A stretch of 48,261 nucleotides of DNA, taken from Candidatus Acidiferrales bacterium. Lineage in GTDB: Bacteria > Acidobacteriota > Terriglobia > Acidiferrales > UBA7541. The stretch spans positions 1-48,261 of the forward strand of contig JASHRM010000164.1 in the NCBI GenBank assembly GCA_030037315.1. Direction: 5' to 3'. Position numbers and translations under genes: made by a program. The notes below the pieces were generated by a model. It searched no databases, was not told the origin of the DNA, and worked only from the letters and a program-made list of their open reading frames with translations. Below, one piece after another: positions 7,260 to 16,325 of this stretch. Position 1 is the stretch's first letter. Each line of letters starts with the position of its first letter.

Positions 7260-9935
7260 TCAGGCTCTGCTGGGTGCGCCGGCGCCCACGGGTTCCGGCA
7301 CTTGCGCTGGAGTCGGTTCGGCCTCCGCTACAGGCACTTCCCAGTCGCAGTTTTCGCGAATGCACGCGCGGAACGCGCCCTGCTTCGTGCGCTTTTCCAC
7401 AACAAAAGGCGCGCCGCATTTCGGGCACGGTTCGGCGATCGGCTCGTAGGGTGTGGTGAAATCGCAATCAGGATAACGGCTGCAGCCGTAGAAAATGCGG
7501 CCGCGACCGCGTCCCTTGGAGGTACCGCGGCGTACGAATTCTCCCTCACTGCATTTCGGGCATTTGATTCCGAGCGTGATTGGCCGCGTGTATTTGCATT
7601 TTGGGTAATTCTGGCAGCCGATGAAGTCCCCGTAGCGGCCTGCACGGCGCAGCAACTGCCCGCCGTCTTCCGGGCATTTCTCATCAATCGGCACATCGGG
7701 CTGCAAGGCTTTTTTCGTTCCGCTCGCAAGACGCCGCGTCGTTTTGCAGTTCGGATAGCCCGTGCAAGCGAGGAAAGTGCCGAAGCGGCCTCGCTTGATC
7801 GCCATCACCTTGCCGCAATTATCGCAATAGGCCGTTCCGGTTTCGCCCTCGTCGTCGCCCGCAGTTTCGGAAATATCCTGAATGAAGTCGCAATCGGGAT
7901 AGCGCGAGCAGCCAAGGAAAAATCCGTGGCGGCTGATGCGTTCGAGCAGTTCGCCCTCGCCGCACTTTTCGCATTTCTTCCCGGTCGGAATTCCGGCTTT
8001 GTACGAATCCATCGCGTCAGATGCTTTTTCGAGATCGACTTCGAAACGATCCCAAAATTCCTTCACGGACGAACGCCATCCCAGTTTGCCCTCTTCAATT
8101 TCGTCGAGTTCGTCTTCCAGGCGCGCCGTGAAGCCAACGTCAAAAATGTCTTCAAAGGCTTTGACAAGCAGGTCGCTCACTTTTTCTCCCAGCAGTGTGG
8201 GAGTAAAGCGGCCCTGATCCTTGTTCACGTACTCACGCTCCACAATCGTGGAAATAATCGTGGCGTACGTAGAAGGACGGCCGATGCCCTTGTCCTCCAG
8301 TTCCTTCACCAATGTGGCTTCGGTGTAGCGTGGTGGAGGCTCAGTAAAGTGCTGCTCGGGCCGGATCGTTTCAAGGCGCAGAACTTCGCCTTCGCTGACT
8401 TTCGGCAGCCGATTACCGGCTGAATCACCCTCGTCCTCTTTGTCCTCTTCCTCTTTCACCGATTGATAGGCCGCCAGGTAACCTTCGAATTTCACGACCG
8501 ATCCTGTGGCGCGGAAGGTATAGCCCGCCGCATCCACATCGATCGTCGTCTGATCGAAAACGGCGGGCACCATCTGCGAAGCAACGAAGCGCTGCCAGAT
8601 CATCTGATAGAGCTTGAACATGTCCTCTTCGAGATAGCGCCGCACGCCTTCCGGCGTGCGCGATACGTCGGTAGGACGAATCGCTTCGTGAGCTTCTTGC
8701 GCATCCTTTTTCGACTTGAAGAAGTTCGGCCTCTCCGGAAGATAGCTTTGTCCGTAGCTGGAGCCGATATGGTCGCGCACTTGCGCGATGGCGTCGTTGG
8801 AAACTTTCACGGAGTCCGTGCGCATATAGGTGATGAGCGCGACCGATCCTTCATCGCCCAGCTCCACGCCTTCATAGAGGCGCTGCGCCAGCATCATCGT
8901 GCGCTTGGCTGTGTACCGGAGCCGGTTGTAGCCGGCCTGCTGCAACTTGGAAGTCGTGAACGGCGGAGGCGCATAGCGACGCTTTTCTTTTTGCGTAACA
9001 TTAGCAACGGTCCATGACGCGTGATCGACGGCAGCGAGAATCCGCTGCGCTTCCGCCTCATCCGGGATTTCAATCTCTTCACCGTCGCGCTTGATCAGCT
9101 TGGCTTCAAACGAAGGAGGCTCGCTCGCTCCGAGGAGGGCATGAATCGTCCAATATTCTTTTGGCACGAAGGCCCGAATCTCGCGCTCGCGCTCTACGAT
9201 CACTCGCAGGGCAACGGTCTGCACGCGTCCGGCTGAAAGGCCGCGGCGCACTTTGTCCCACAAGATGGGCGAAACTTTATATCCGACTAGCCGATCCAGC
9301 ACGCGGCGCGCCTGCTGGGCATCAACAAGGTTTTCGTTCAGGTCAGTCGGGTGCTCGAAGGCGGCTTTAATCGCCTTCTGCGTGATTTCGTTGAACATTA
9401 CGCGGTAAATTTTGGGAGGTGACGTCCGCGTCGTCGTAACCGCTACCTTTGCGGGCTTCTTCTCCGCTTTGGCGACCGACTTATCGCCGTTTCCGTTCTC
9501 TTCCTCTGCCGCGATGGCGACGTTGGCATACTTTCGAGGCTTGCCCAAAATCTCCGCCAGGTGGGCGCAGATCGCCTCTCCTTCGCGGTCCGGGTCACCC
9601 GCCAGGTAAATCGCTTCGGCGCTGGACGCGGCCTTTTGCAGGTCGCCAATTACCTTGAGCTTGCCGGGAATCACCTCGTAGGTGGGCTCGAAAATGTTCT
9701 CGTCCGTTACGACCACGGACTTTACCGGCCTCTTTTCCGCAGCGGCTTTGCCTTTGGACTTTCGCTTTTTTTTCCTTTTGCCGTTCTCTTCGCCGGGCAG
9801 AAGAATTCCTATGGTCTTCTTGGGCAGGTCCATCACGTGCCCATAGGACGCCTTTACGTTGTAATTTCGGCCGAGATACTTATTGATAGTCTTGGCCTTG
9901 GCCGGCGACTCGACGATTACCAGTGACCTTGCCAT
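7260..9935 (-). CDS. topA: DNA topoisomerase I (type IA)
   Basis: Relaxes negatively supercoiled DNA by single-strand passage. The 891-residue protein starts with the Toprim domain (LVIVESPAKAKTI, then GDPDREGEAI) and has the catalytic tyrosine Tyr370 in ITYMRTDS. The C-terminal quarter carries five zinc-ribbon-like modules with GCSRYPDC-type second knuckles. In the third the first knuckle reads CPEDGG, with one Cys lost, so it may not bind zinc. The Toprim region has two low-complexity Lys/Ala/Glu-rich insertions (about residues 52-75 and 150-165) absent from the E. coli enzyme. The gene follows the dprA remnant on the same strand, the usual dprA-topA order. Confidence 0.97.
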   Translation of the reverse strand: MARSLVIVESPAKAKTINKYLGRNYNVKASYGHVMDLPKKTIGILLPGEENGKRKKKRKSKGKAAAEKRPVKSVVVTDENIFEPTYEVIPGKLKVIGDLQKAASSAEAIYLAGDPDREGEAICAHLAEILGKPRKYANVAIAAEEENGNGDKSVAKAEKKPAKVAVTTTRTSPPKIYRVMFNEITQKAIKAAFEHPTDLNENLVDAQQARRVLDRLVGYKVSPILWDKVRRGLSAGRVQTVALRVIVEREREIRAFVPKEYWTIHALLGASEPPSFEAKLIKRDGEEIEIPDEAEAQRILAAVDHASWTVANVTQKEKRRYAPPPFTTSKLQQAGYNRLRYTAKRTMMLAQRLYEGVELGDEGSVALITYMRTDSVKVSNDAIAQVRDHIGSSYGQSYLPERPNFFKSKKDAQEAHEAIRPTDVSRTPEGVRRYLEEDMFKLYQMIWQRFVASQMVPAVFDQTTIDVDAAGYTFRATGSVVKFEGYLAAYQSVKEEEDKEDEGDSAGNRLPKVSEGEVLRLETIRPEQHFTEPPPRYTEATLVKELEDKGIGRPSTYATIISTIVEREYVNKDQGRFTPTLLGEKVSDLLVKAFEDIFDVGFTARLEDELDEIEEGKLGWRSSVKEFWDRFEVDLEKASDAMDSYKAGIPTGKKCEKCGEGELLERISRHGFFLGCSRYPDCDFIQDISETAGDDEGETGTAYCDNCGKVMAIKRGRFGTFLACTGYPNCKTTRRLASGTKKALQPDVPIDEKCPEDGGQLLRRAGRYGDFIGCQNYPKCKYTRPITLGIKCPKCSEGEFVRRGTSKGRGRGRIFYGCSRYPDCDFTTPYEPIAEPCPKCGAPFVVEKRTKQGAFRACIRENCDWEVPVAEAEPTPAQVPEPVGAGAPSRA

Positions 9936-9961
9936 TCTTTTGTCTTTTCCCTGTGACGCTT

Positions 9962-9977
9962 ACGGCTCGAAAGCCGT
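9962..9977 (-). other. Hairpin with UUCG tetraloop in the topA leader
   Basis: On the minus strand ACGGCT pairs with AGCCGT around a TTCG loop, a very stable tetraloop, 27 bases upstream of the topA start. No T-tract follows in the direction of transcription, so it is probably a leader structure rather than a terminator. Confidence 0.4.
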
Positions 9978-10039
9978 TTCAAAAGCCTTCCACTCCCGCG
10001 CTGCGGAAGTACCATCCTAACCTGCTGTTCGGGAGATAA

Positions 10040-10969
10040 TTACAACAGGACTTTTAGAAATTGCTTCCCAGGTAACTGGCGTACCACGCCTTTGAGTTCC
10101 AAGTCAAATAGGGCATCCAGCACCTCTGAAGAAGTTAAACCCGAGTTTTCCACCAGTTCATCCACGTGACGTGCCTCATCCAGGCTTAATAGCGCGTATA
10201 AGGGCTTCTCGTTTGGCCCCAAAGCCTCCATCGTCAACGAAACTCGCTCCTCCTGCGAGGCCTCTTCCACCGGCATCAATTCGGCCCGGACCGGAGTCGG
10301 CAGCTCTTCAACCACGTCCTCCCAGCCCGTCACCAGCTCGGCGCCCTGTTTGATGAGCTGATTAGGTCCAAAGCTTCCGGCTTGGGTCGCGTTCCCTGGG
10401 ACTCCATAAACTTCTCGGCCAAACTCCATGGCCAGCCGCGCGTCTTCGGATAGACGACATCGATTCCGCCGTTCACGCCGTTCAGGGCGCCCGGGTGTGC
10501 GCTGGCGCCGATCCCTCGGGCTAAACCGCTTGCTATCACCGCCCCTCGCAGCTGGGTCCCGTGCCAGCCTCTCAGCCATTTGATTCCCGGAAGGCGACCG
10601 ACGACGCGCCCCTGCGATGAAACGATGTGGTTATTGAGAAGTCTTGTATTTCCTTTGACATATAGGAGCGGCGGTGGATCCGGGATCTCGCGCAGCCTCG
10701 AAGGGTATTCTGCCTTGTCCCATGTGAGCAGACGGCACCCCGCAACTTGCGTCTGAGCCAGCTCCTTCGCGGCGTCGCTCAACCGGCGGCGCGAATGGAT
10801 TGCTTGCGCGACAGCAGCTGGCACTCTTTGCGCCTCGAGGGCTGTAAGCGACGCGCTGAAAATGGCGTCCGGGCTGCCGAACTCACGCAATGGCTTACCC
10901 GCCGTGCGCGCTCCCAGACCTGGAGTTAAAGCCAGGCGCCAGCCAGCCGACATACTCGTCGGGATGCAT
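10040..10969 (-). pseudogene. dprA: dprA pseudogene (DNA processing protein A), frameshifted and internally deleted
   Basis: DprA loads RecA on incoming single-stranded DNA. Its pieces appear here in alternating frames. An N-terminal part reads from about 10969 (MHPDEYVGW, then LALTPGLGART one frame over). Next come MAERLARD in one frame and AVIASGLARGI, SAHPGALNG and GIDVVYPK in the other. The C-terminal part LAMEFGREVYGVPGN and FGPNQLIKQGAELVT follows, with a winged-helix-like end (SSEVLDALFDLELKG). The Rossmann segment between VYPK and RLAMEFG is missing, including the conserved NFPxRNRIIS motif. At least three frame changes plus a deletion of roughly 50-60 codons make it nonfunctional unless the assembly is faulty. 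It sits directly upstream of topA. Confidence 0.85.
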
Positions 10970-11099
10970 TGAGAGGGAATGCCGCGCAGAGGTCAAGCAT
11001 CGAGCCGACCCGCGTCAAGTCACGCGAACTACGCATAAGAGGGGCGTAGGCCGTCAGCAATTCCCGCAAGGTGCGGAATCCGAATCTTGCTCCGCGAAG

Positions 11100-11519
11100 T
11101 CACCTATCGCGGAAACGCCAGATCGATGCAACCGCCAGCTCTAGCGAGTTGCGATCGGGATCGCGGAAGTAGATCGACGGCGCGTTGTTGCCAAATGTAA
11201 GCTCCGTCTCAATAGGAATCTCATGCTGCTTCAGTCGCTCGCGCCATGCAGGGATATCGCCGGCCTCGACGCGGAAGGCGACATGACCTCCACCGCTTGC
11301 ACCATGTGGAGGGAAGAGGCCGCCCTGGCGGGTAATCTCCGCGCGAAAGAGCAGTAGGGCGCTCTGACCGGGGCCGACTTGCAGGGCCGCGCCGCGGTCG
11401 CCCGGGAATTTGTCGATGACGTGGAGCCCGAGAACCTGTTCGTAAAATGCGATCGCCTTGCTTAGATCACTGACGTACAGAGAACTTTCAAGGACGGCCT
11501 CGGGCGAGGAGAGCTTCAT
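11100..11519 (-). CDS. VOC (glyoxalase/bleomycin-resistance fold) protein
   Basis: A 139-residue single-domain protein. The ATG at 11519 is the first codon matching the family; an upstream extension to 11771 would run into mqnA on the other strand. It has the paired beta-alpha-beta-beta-beta pattern of the vicinal oxygen chelate fold: LESSLYVSDLSKAIAFYEQVLGL at the start, GGHVAFRVE near the middle, and IYFRDPDRNSLELA at the end, with candidate metal ligands His and Glu in the last two. Members bind a divalent metal and act as dioxygenases, isomerases or resistance proteins; the substrate here cannot be told. It is divergent from mqnA. Confidence 0.85.
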   Translation of the reverse strand: MKLSSPEAVLESSLYVSDLSKAIAFYEQVLGLHVIDKFPGDRGAALQVGPGQSALLLFRAEITRQGGLFPPHGASGGGHVAFRVEAGDIPAWRERLKQHEIPIETELTFGNNAPSIYFRDPDRNSLELAVASIWRFRDR

Positions 11520-11601
11520 TGTGGCCCCATCGCGATTATATCGCGACCCAAGCCCGGCCAAGTCCTTGTGATAAAATCCCGAAGCTGGAGTCACCGACAC
11601 C

Positions 11602-12531
11602 TTGAAGAAATTGCGCATTTCGGTGGTCGAATATCTCAACACAGCTCCGCTCGTCTGGGGTTTTACCGATGGGCCGCTCGCAGGCAAGTACGATCTATCG
11701 TTCACAGTTCCTTCCCAATGCGCCGAAACACTGCGGCGCGGCGACGCGGATATCGCGATTATTCCCAGCATCGAATATCAGCGAATCGACGGCACCGTCA
11801 CGTTGCCCGGAATGGCGATTGCCTCGAAGCGCGAAGTTCGCAGCCTCTTGGTCGTCTCGAAACGGCCAATTGACATGGCCAAGCGGATCGCGCTGGACAC
11901 GAGTTCCCGCGCAACAGCCGGACTCGTCCGTCTGCTGGCTCGCGAACACTGGCGCATTCAGCCGGAATTCATTGACGCTGCCCCCGACGCCTCCAAAATG
12001 CTGGAAGATTCCGATGCAGCCTTGGTCATTGGCGATCCTGCGCTCCGAATTTCGTTAAAAATGGAGGCACTCACCTCAAAGAAGCCCAGCGGAAGCGGCG
12101 ATTGCTGCCAGGGTGACCCGGATGATATGCCGGTTCCAGGTTTCGAAACGATTTTCGTGTACGACATCGTGCACCAGTGGCGTGAAATGACAGGACGGCC
12201 CGCCGTATTGGCGATGTGGGTCGCGCGGCCTGAGGCGATTACGCCGGAAGTCGTCGCGGATTTTCAGACGTCGAAGCGATACGGTACCGAACACGTGCGC
12301 GAAATTTCTGAGGCTGCGTCGATCAAGCTCGATCTTCCTCCGCGCGCGCTGGAACGCTACCTCACGGAAAATATCAATTTCGATCTCGACGAAGAAAATC
12401 TCGCCGGGTTAAAGCTCTATTTTGAAAAAGCCGCGCAGGCAGGGCTCACTCCGCACAATCGGCTGCTTGAGTTTGCCGATGGGGCAGATTCCGGCGCGAA
12501 AAATCGCGCCAGGCAGGCCACGCACACCTAA
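11602..12531 (+). CDS. mqnA: Chorismate dehydratase (futalosine menaquinone pathway)
   Basis: Converts chorismate to 3-enolpyruvylbenzoate, the first step of futalosine-dependent menaquinone synthesis. The 309-residue protein opens with RISVVEYLNTAPLVWGF and continues with SQCAETLRRGDADIAIIPSIEY, both typical of MqnA. It has a periplasmic-binding-protein-like two-lobed fold but no signal peptide, so it is cytoplasmic. The start is TTG at 11602, chosen because MqnA proteins begin only a few residues before RISVVxYLNT. The stop overlaps the mqnC start by one base (TAATG), so the pair is translationally coupled. The tail after LLEFADG is short and variable. Confidence 0.93.
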   Translation: MKKLRISVVEYLNTAPLVWGFTDGPLAGKYDLSFTVPSQCAETLRRGDADIAIIPSIEYQRIDGTVTLPGMAIASKREVRSLLVVSKRPIDMAKRIALDTSSRATAGLVRLLAREHWRIQPEFIDAAPDASKMLEDSDAALVIGDPALRISLKMEALTSKKPSGSGDCCQGDPDDMPVPGFETIFVYDIVHQWREMTGRPAVLAMWVARPEAITPEVVADFQTSKRYGTEHVREISEAASIKLDLPPRALERYLTENINFDLDEENLAGLKLYFEKAAQAGLTPHNRLLEFADGADSGAKNRARQATHT

Positions 12532-13568
12532 TGCCGCTCACATCGCAGGAAGCGCTCGATCTTTTCAACTCCGATGATCTGATCGGCATCGGTATGGCGG
12601 CGAATGAAGTGCGCCGCAAAAAAACCGATCCGCGTGTGGCTACTTATCAAATCGATCGCAACATCAATTACACGAATTTCTGCACTGAGTATTGCTCGTT
12701 CTGCGCTTTCTATCGCCCGCCCGGCTCGAAAGAAGGCTACGTCCAGCCGCTCGAATCCATTTACGAAAAAATCGAAGAGATGCTCAAGCTCGGCGGCACC
12801 GGAGTGCTGCTGCAAGGCGGCCTGCATCCTGACCTGAAAATCGAGTGGTATGAAAACATGCTCCGCTCGATCCACGGAAAATTCCCGCAAGTGCATTTGC
12901 ACTGCTTTTCCGCGCCGGAGATTATCTGCATAGCGGAGGTTTCAGGGCTTTCCATTCGCGAGACGATCATTCGCCTGCGTGACGCGGGTCTGCAATCTAT
13001 CCCCGGTGGCGGCGCCGAAATCCTGGACGACGAAGTTCGCCATCGAATTGCGCGCTTGAAGTGCAAAGCAGACGAGTGGGAGATGGTTCATCGCGAAGCG
13101 CACCAGCTTGGCATGCGCACCACCGCAACGATGATGTTCGGCTGCGGCGAAGAATATCGCCATCGCGTGAATCACCTCGAACGATTGCGGCGCCTGCAGG
13201 AAGACAACGGTGGTTTTACCGCGTTCATTCCATGGATTTTCGCGCCCGAGAACACGCCGTTGGGGAAGAAAGTCCCGGAGACGACCGCATTCGACTATTT
13301 GAAAACGCTCGCCATCAGCCGGCTCTACCTTGACAACATCGATCACATCCAATCGAGCTGGCTCACTCCGGGGATTAAAGTCTGCCAGGTAGGTTTGCAG
13401 TTCGGCGCGGACGATGTTGGCAGCATTTTGATCGAAGAAAACGTCGTGTACGCGGCCGGCGTTCGCAATCGCACCAACGAAGACGAACTTCGCCGCATTA
13501 TTTCAGACGCTGGTTACATGCCCGCGCAACGAGACACCCTCTACCGTTCATATATTCTGAAGCAGTAA
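12531..13568 (+). CDS. mqnC: Dehypoxanthine futalosine cyclase (radical SAM)
   Basis: Radical SAM enzyme that cyclises dehypoxanthine futalosine in the menaquinone pathway. The 345-residue protein carries the cluster motif C-x3-C-x2-C at Cys51, Cys55 and Cys58 (FCTEYCSFCAFYR), GGLHPDL after strand two, and the MqnC-type segment SIPGGGAEIL. The length fits the family. It is coupled to mqnA through TAATG. Genes for the intervening MqnB step and the later MqnD step are not in the window. Its stop codon abuts the stop of the histidine kinase gene on the opposite strand with no base between them. Confidence 0.95.
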   Translation: MPLTSQEALDLFNSDDLIGIGMAANEVRRKKTDPRVATYQIDRNINYTNFCTEYCSFCAFYRPPGSKEGYVQPLESIYEKIEEMLKLGGTGVLLQGGLHPDLKIEWYENMLRSIHGKFPQVHLHCFSAPEIICIAEVSGLSIRETIIRLRDAGLQSIPGGGAEILDDEVRHRIARLKCKADEWEMVHREAHQLGMRTTATMMFGCGEEYRHRVNHLERLRRLQEDNGGFTAFIPWIFAPENTPLGKKVPETTAFDYLKTLAISRLYLDNIDHIQSSWLTPGIKVCQVGLQFGADDVGSILIEENVVYAAGVRNRTNEDELRRIISDAGYMPAQRDTLYRSYILKQ

Positions 13569-15599
13569 TTACCACCAAGTGGCTTTGGCAGGCTCTGCCA
13601 GGGCGGGTTGGGCAACCGCAAAAGGCAGATCGACCGAAACGCATGCCCCGTAGGGCTGCAAATTCGAGAGAGTGATCTCGCCACCACATTCTTGAACGAC
13701 CCCATAACAGATGCTCAGGCCCAATCCAGTGCCCTTGCCGACAGGCTTGGTCGTATAGAAGGGATCGAAGGCGCGCGCAAGATCCGTAAAGCCCGGTCCT
13801 GAATCCTCGAATTGAATGATCGCTCGGCCCGAGCGGTTCAAGGCGCGAATGCGAATCTCGCGCTTGGCGCTTTCTTCCACCGCATCGATCGCGTTGTTCA
13901 AGACATTGAGAAGCAGCTGCTTCAGTTCATCTTCCGCGATGCCGACAGGAGCCAGCGGAGATTCGATGCGAATATCCACGCCGATGCTGTGCGTGCGCAG
14001 GTGATATTCGCGCAGTTGCACCACGTCGCGCACAACGGCGTCCAAAGGCGTCGATCTGGTCACCGAATTATTCTGGCGGCCGAATCGCAGCAAGCCGTCG
14101 ACGATTCGCTTCATCCGGCGAGCTTCATTCCCGAGCTTTTCAACTCGGTTCAGTGCTTTCGCGTCGCGAACTTCTTCGGTCAACAAATCAGTGAAGCCAA
14201 TAATTCCTGTTAGCGGATTATTCAGCTCATGCGCCACACCCGCCACCAGCTGTCCCAGCCCGGCCAGTTTTTCCGATCGAACCAGCTGCTGGTGCAACCT
14301 CACGTTTTCGAAAGTCACAGCGAGGTCCGACGCAAAAACTTCAAGCCGCACCATCTCCTGGGTGTCCGTTCCTCCCGCACTGCGTGAATCCGAAACATAC
14401 AGGCAGCCGATGTGCGATCCACGCCACGAAATCATCGGAATTAAGGTCAGATCGCTGCTGCTGGACATGCGAAAGGATTTGTCGTTTGCCTTGTCGCCTT
14501 TCGCGCGCAGTTGCTTCACTGATTCCACTGCGTAGCTGCTCGAATGCATCTGCAGCGTTTCAGCCTCTTGCTCGCTGAAGCCGCTCACGCCGGCCAGATA
14601 AAAGCGCCGGTCTTCACCAAGAAGGAACAGCGCAGCGCAGCGAAAGCTGCTCGCTTCCGTAATCGCCGAAGTTACTTCGCCGCAAAGGCTGCCGGGATCA
14701 TTGCCCGCAAGCAGGCGCGAAGTGATGTTCGAAAGGCGCTGCAGCAAAACGCTTTCGGCCTGCGCTCGCGCACGCGCGTTTTCAAGCGCACGCGTCCGCT
14801 CTTCAAGAAGCGTTAGAACCATGCCCAACGCGACGAGGATTCGCGGAACATTCCAGAAGTCTAAGTTTGCCTGGAAGCTAGGATAGAAAACGTGAAGCAA
14901 CACGCCGACTGGATACTCGGCAGCCCATCCGAGGAAACCGACCGTCGTGGTCACAACGCCCAGAGATGCGCGCCGGTATACCTTCAAGAAATAGATGGCC
15001 GAAAGCGTCAGGGTAATCGTCAGAATGGCAACCACCGCAGCCCATTCGCCATGCCGGGCCTGCCTATACGTCGCCCAGGCCCCGACGGAAGCGACAGCCA
15101 TCGCGAAGGCGATGTTCTGTTTTCGCCTTCGCACGGGCATCAGCAACGCAAACGCAACCGCGACTAATACGATCACCGCCACCAACTCGGCTTGGAGCGT
15201 GGCGCTTCCCAGTTTGAGTCCCACAGCGAACGCATGACTTACAAGCGGCACGCCAAGGACCGCCAGAAACGCGATTCGTTTGGAGCGTTCCGTTGTCTCG
15301 AATAAAAACGACGCCAGAAAGACGAGCGCGGCGAATTCCAGAGTGGCGAAATCGATCGCTACAAAAAGGCCGGGAACGACGGCGACGCGAGTCTCCATCG
15401 CCCGGGCGAAAAAGTGCATGAAGGTCAGCGCCCAGGCGTATGCCCATAGCCTTACGCGTGTTCGCGGAGCATGCCGCTCCAGCGAAAGAAAAATGCTGAC
15501 AAGCACCGCCAGCACCAAGGTTATGGGCAAAGCCTCTGGCAAACTGATCACCCGATTCTCCCGTATGTAAAGCATGAAAGCGCAGAACGAGCCCAACAA
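13569..15599 (-). CDS. Membrane sensor histidine kinase with GAF domain
   Basis: A 676-residue protein if the TTG at 15599 is used, supported by AAGGG just upstream; an ATG at 15575 is possible. The first 260 or so residues form about eight hydrophobic segments. A GAF-like sensor follows (about 290-430: LCGEVTSAITEASSFRCAALFLL through ASDLAVTFENVRLHQQL), then HisKA with His457 in VAHELNNPLTG. The ATPase has an N-box (LNVLNNAIDAV), DSGPGF, and DPFYTTKPVGKGTGLGLS. It autophosphorylates on His457 and passes phosphate to a response regulator, but no regulator gene is adjacent, so it is an orphan here. The signal is unknown. Confidence 0.93.
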   Translation of the reverse strand: MLGSFCAFMLYIRENRVISLPEALPITLVLAVLVSIFLSLERHAPRTRVRLWAYAWALTFMHFFARAMETRVAVVPGLFVAIDFATLEFAALVFLASFLFETTERSKRIAFLAVLGVPLVSHAFAVGLKLGSATLQAELVAVIVLVAVAFALLMPVRRRKQNIAFAMAVASVGAWATYRQARHGEWAAVVAILTITLTLSAIYFLKVYRRASLGVVTTTVGFLGWAAEYPVGVLLHVFYPSFQANLDFWNVPRILVALGMVLTLLEERTRALENARARAQAESVLLQRLSNITSRLLAGNDPGSLCGEVTSAITEASSFRCAALFLLGEDRRFYLAGVSGFSEQEAETLQMHSSSYAVESVKQLRAKGDKANDKSFRMSSSSDLTLIPMISWRGSHIGCLYVSDSRSAGGTDTQEMVRLEVFASDLAVTFENVRLHQQLVRSEKLAGLGQLVAGVAHELNNPLTGIIGFTDLLTEEVRDAKALNRVEKLGNEARRMKRIVDGLLRFGRQNNSVTRSTPLDAVVRDVVQLREYHLRTHSIGVDIRIESPLAPVGIAEDELKQLLLNVLNNAIDAVEESAKREIRIRALNRSGRAIIQFEDSGPGFTDLARAFDPFYTTKPVGKGTGLGLSICYGVVQECGGEITLSNLQPYGACVSVDLPFAVAQPALAEPAKATWW

Positions 15600-15659
15600 T
15601 AGGCCCTTGGTACCAAAGGACAGGAGAATGTGCTGCGAATGCGAGGAGTGCTCTGACTC

Positions 15660-16319
15660 TTAGCGGCGCGGCGGGATACGAATGTCGAGCGTCACTTCCG
15701 TTCCTTCCACTAGCGGACATGGCTCGATAGGGACGAAAACGCCGTTGACCAATTTTGCGCGAATCCTCACAGCGGGGGGCCCACTGCTAAGAACATGCCG
15801 CTTTTCCTTCGCCTTTTCCTCCGGCCGATACTCCAAATTCCCGGTATCGCCGGAATCCAGAGCGACGTTGGCCAAAGCGTCAGCATCGCGGTTCTGTTCG
15901 CGCGGTACATGTTCGATGACGAAGTAAGCGAGCTGGCGAGCCAGCTTTGTAGCGCGTTCGTATAACGGCTTCAGATCGGAGCTTTTCACCTTGTAGCGGC
16001 CCTGCATCTGCCGAACCAGCAACTCGGAATCGCTGCGAATTCGAAGTGCTTTCATGCCTTGAGTGGCGGAATAATCCAGCGCGGCTAGCAATGCGTAGTA
16101 CTCAGCGACGTTGTTCGTCTCGCGTCCGAGACGTTTCGCCAGCTCAAGCACCACTTTGCCGGCGGGATCGCGGATTACAACGGCGTAAGATGCCGGGCCC
16201 GGATTTCCTCGCGACGCCCCATCGATATTCGCGACATACACGCTAGGGGGAGGCGCCGGCTGCGATTCTGAAAAAAGACCCGCACCGCGTGGAGGCGAGG
16301 GTTTGAAGCTGCGAGTCAA
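15660..16319 (-). CDS. RNase HI-family protein fused to an AF2212/DUF104-like tail
   Basis: A 219-residue protein. The RNase H domain (about 27-155) has candidate catalytic residues Asp33 (NIDGASRGNPGPAS), Glu73 (TNNVAEYYAL), Asp97 (RSDSELLVRQ) and Asp147 (NRDADALANVAL), the pattern of compact RNases HI that degrade RNA in RNA-DNA hybrids. After a charged linker the last 35 residues read VRIRAKLVNGVFVPIEP then LVEGTEVTLDI. This resembles the small AF2212-like (DUF104) proteins annotated as antitoxins, so a fusion is inferred. The start is TTG at 16319 with GGAAGG upstream, six bases after the preceding stop, suggesting coupling with the zinc-ribbon gene. Confidence 0.9.
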   Translation of the reverse strand: MTRSFKPSPPRGAGLFSESQPAPPPSVYVANIDGASRGNPGPASYAVVIRDPAGKVVLELAKRLGRETNNVAEYYALLAALDYSATQGMKALRIRSDSELLVRQMQGRYKVKSSDLKPLYERATKLARQLAYFVIEHVPREQNRDADALANVALDSGDTGNLEYRPEEKAKEKRHVLSSGPPAVRIRAKLVNGVFVPIEPCPLVEGTEVTLDIRIPPRR

Positions 16320-16325
16320 CCGTTC

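Noticed and set aside
7302-8423. Plus-strand ORF of 373 codons
   Set aside because: It is the complement of topA and has no domain or ribosome site.
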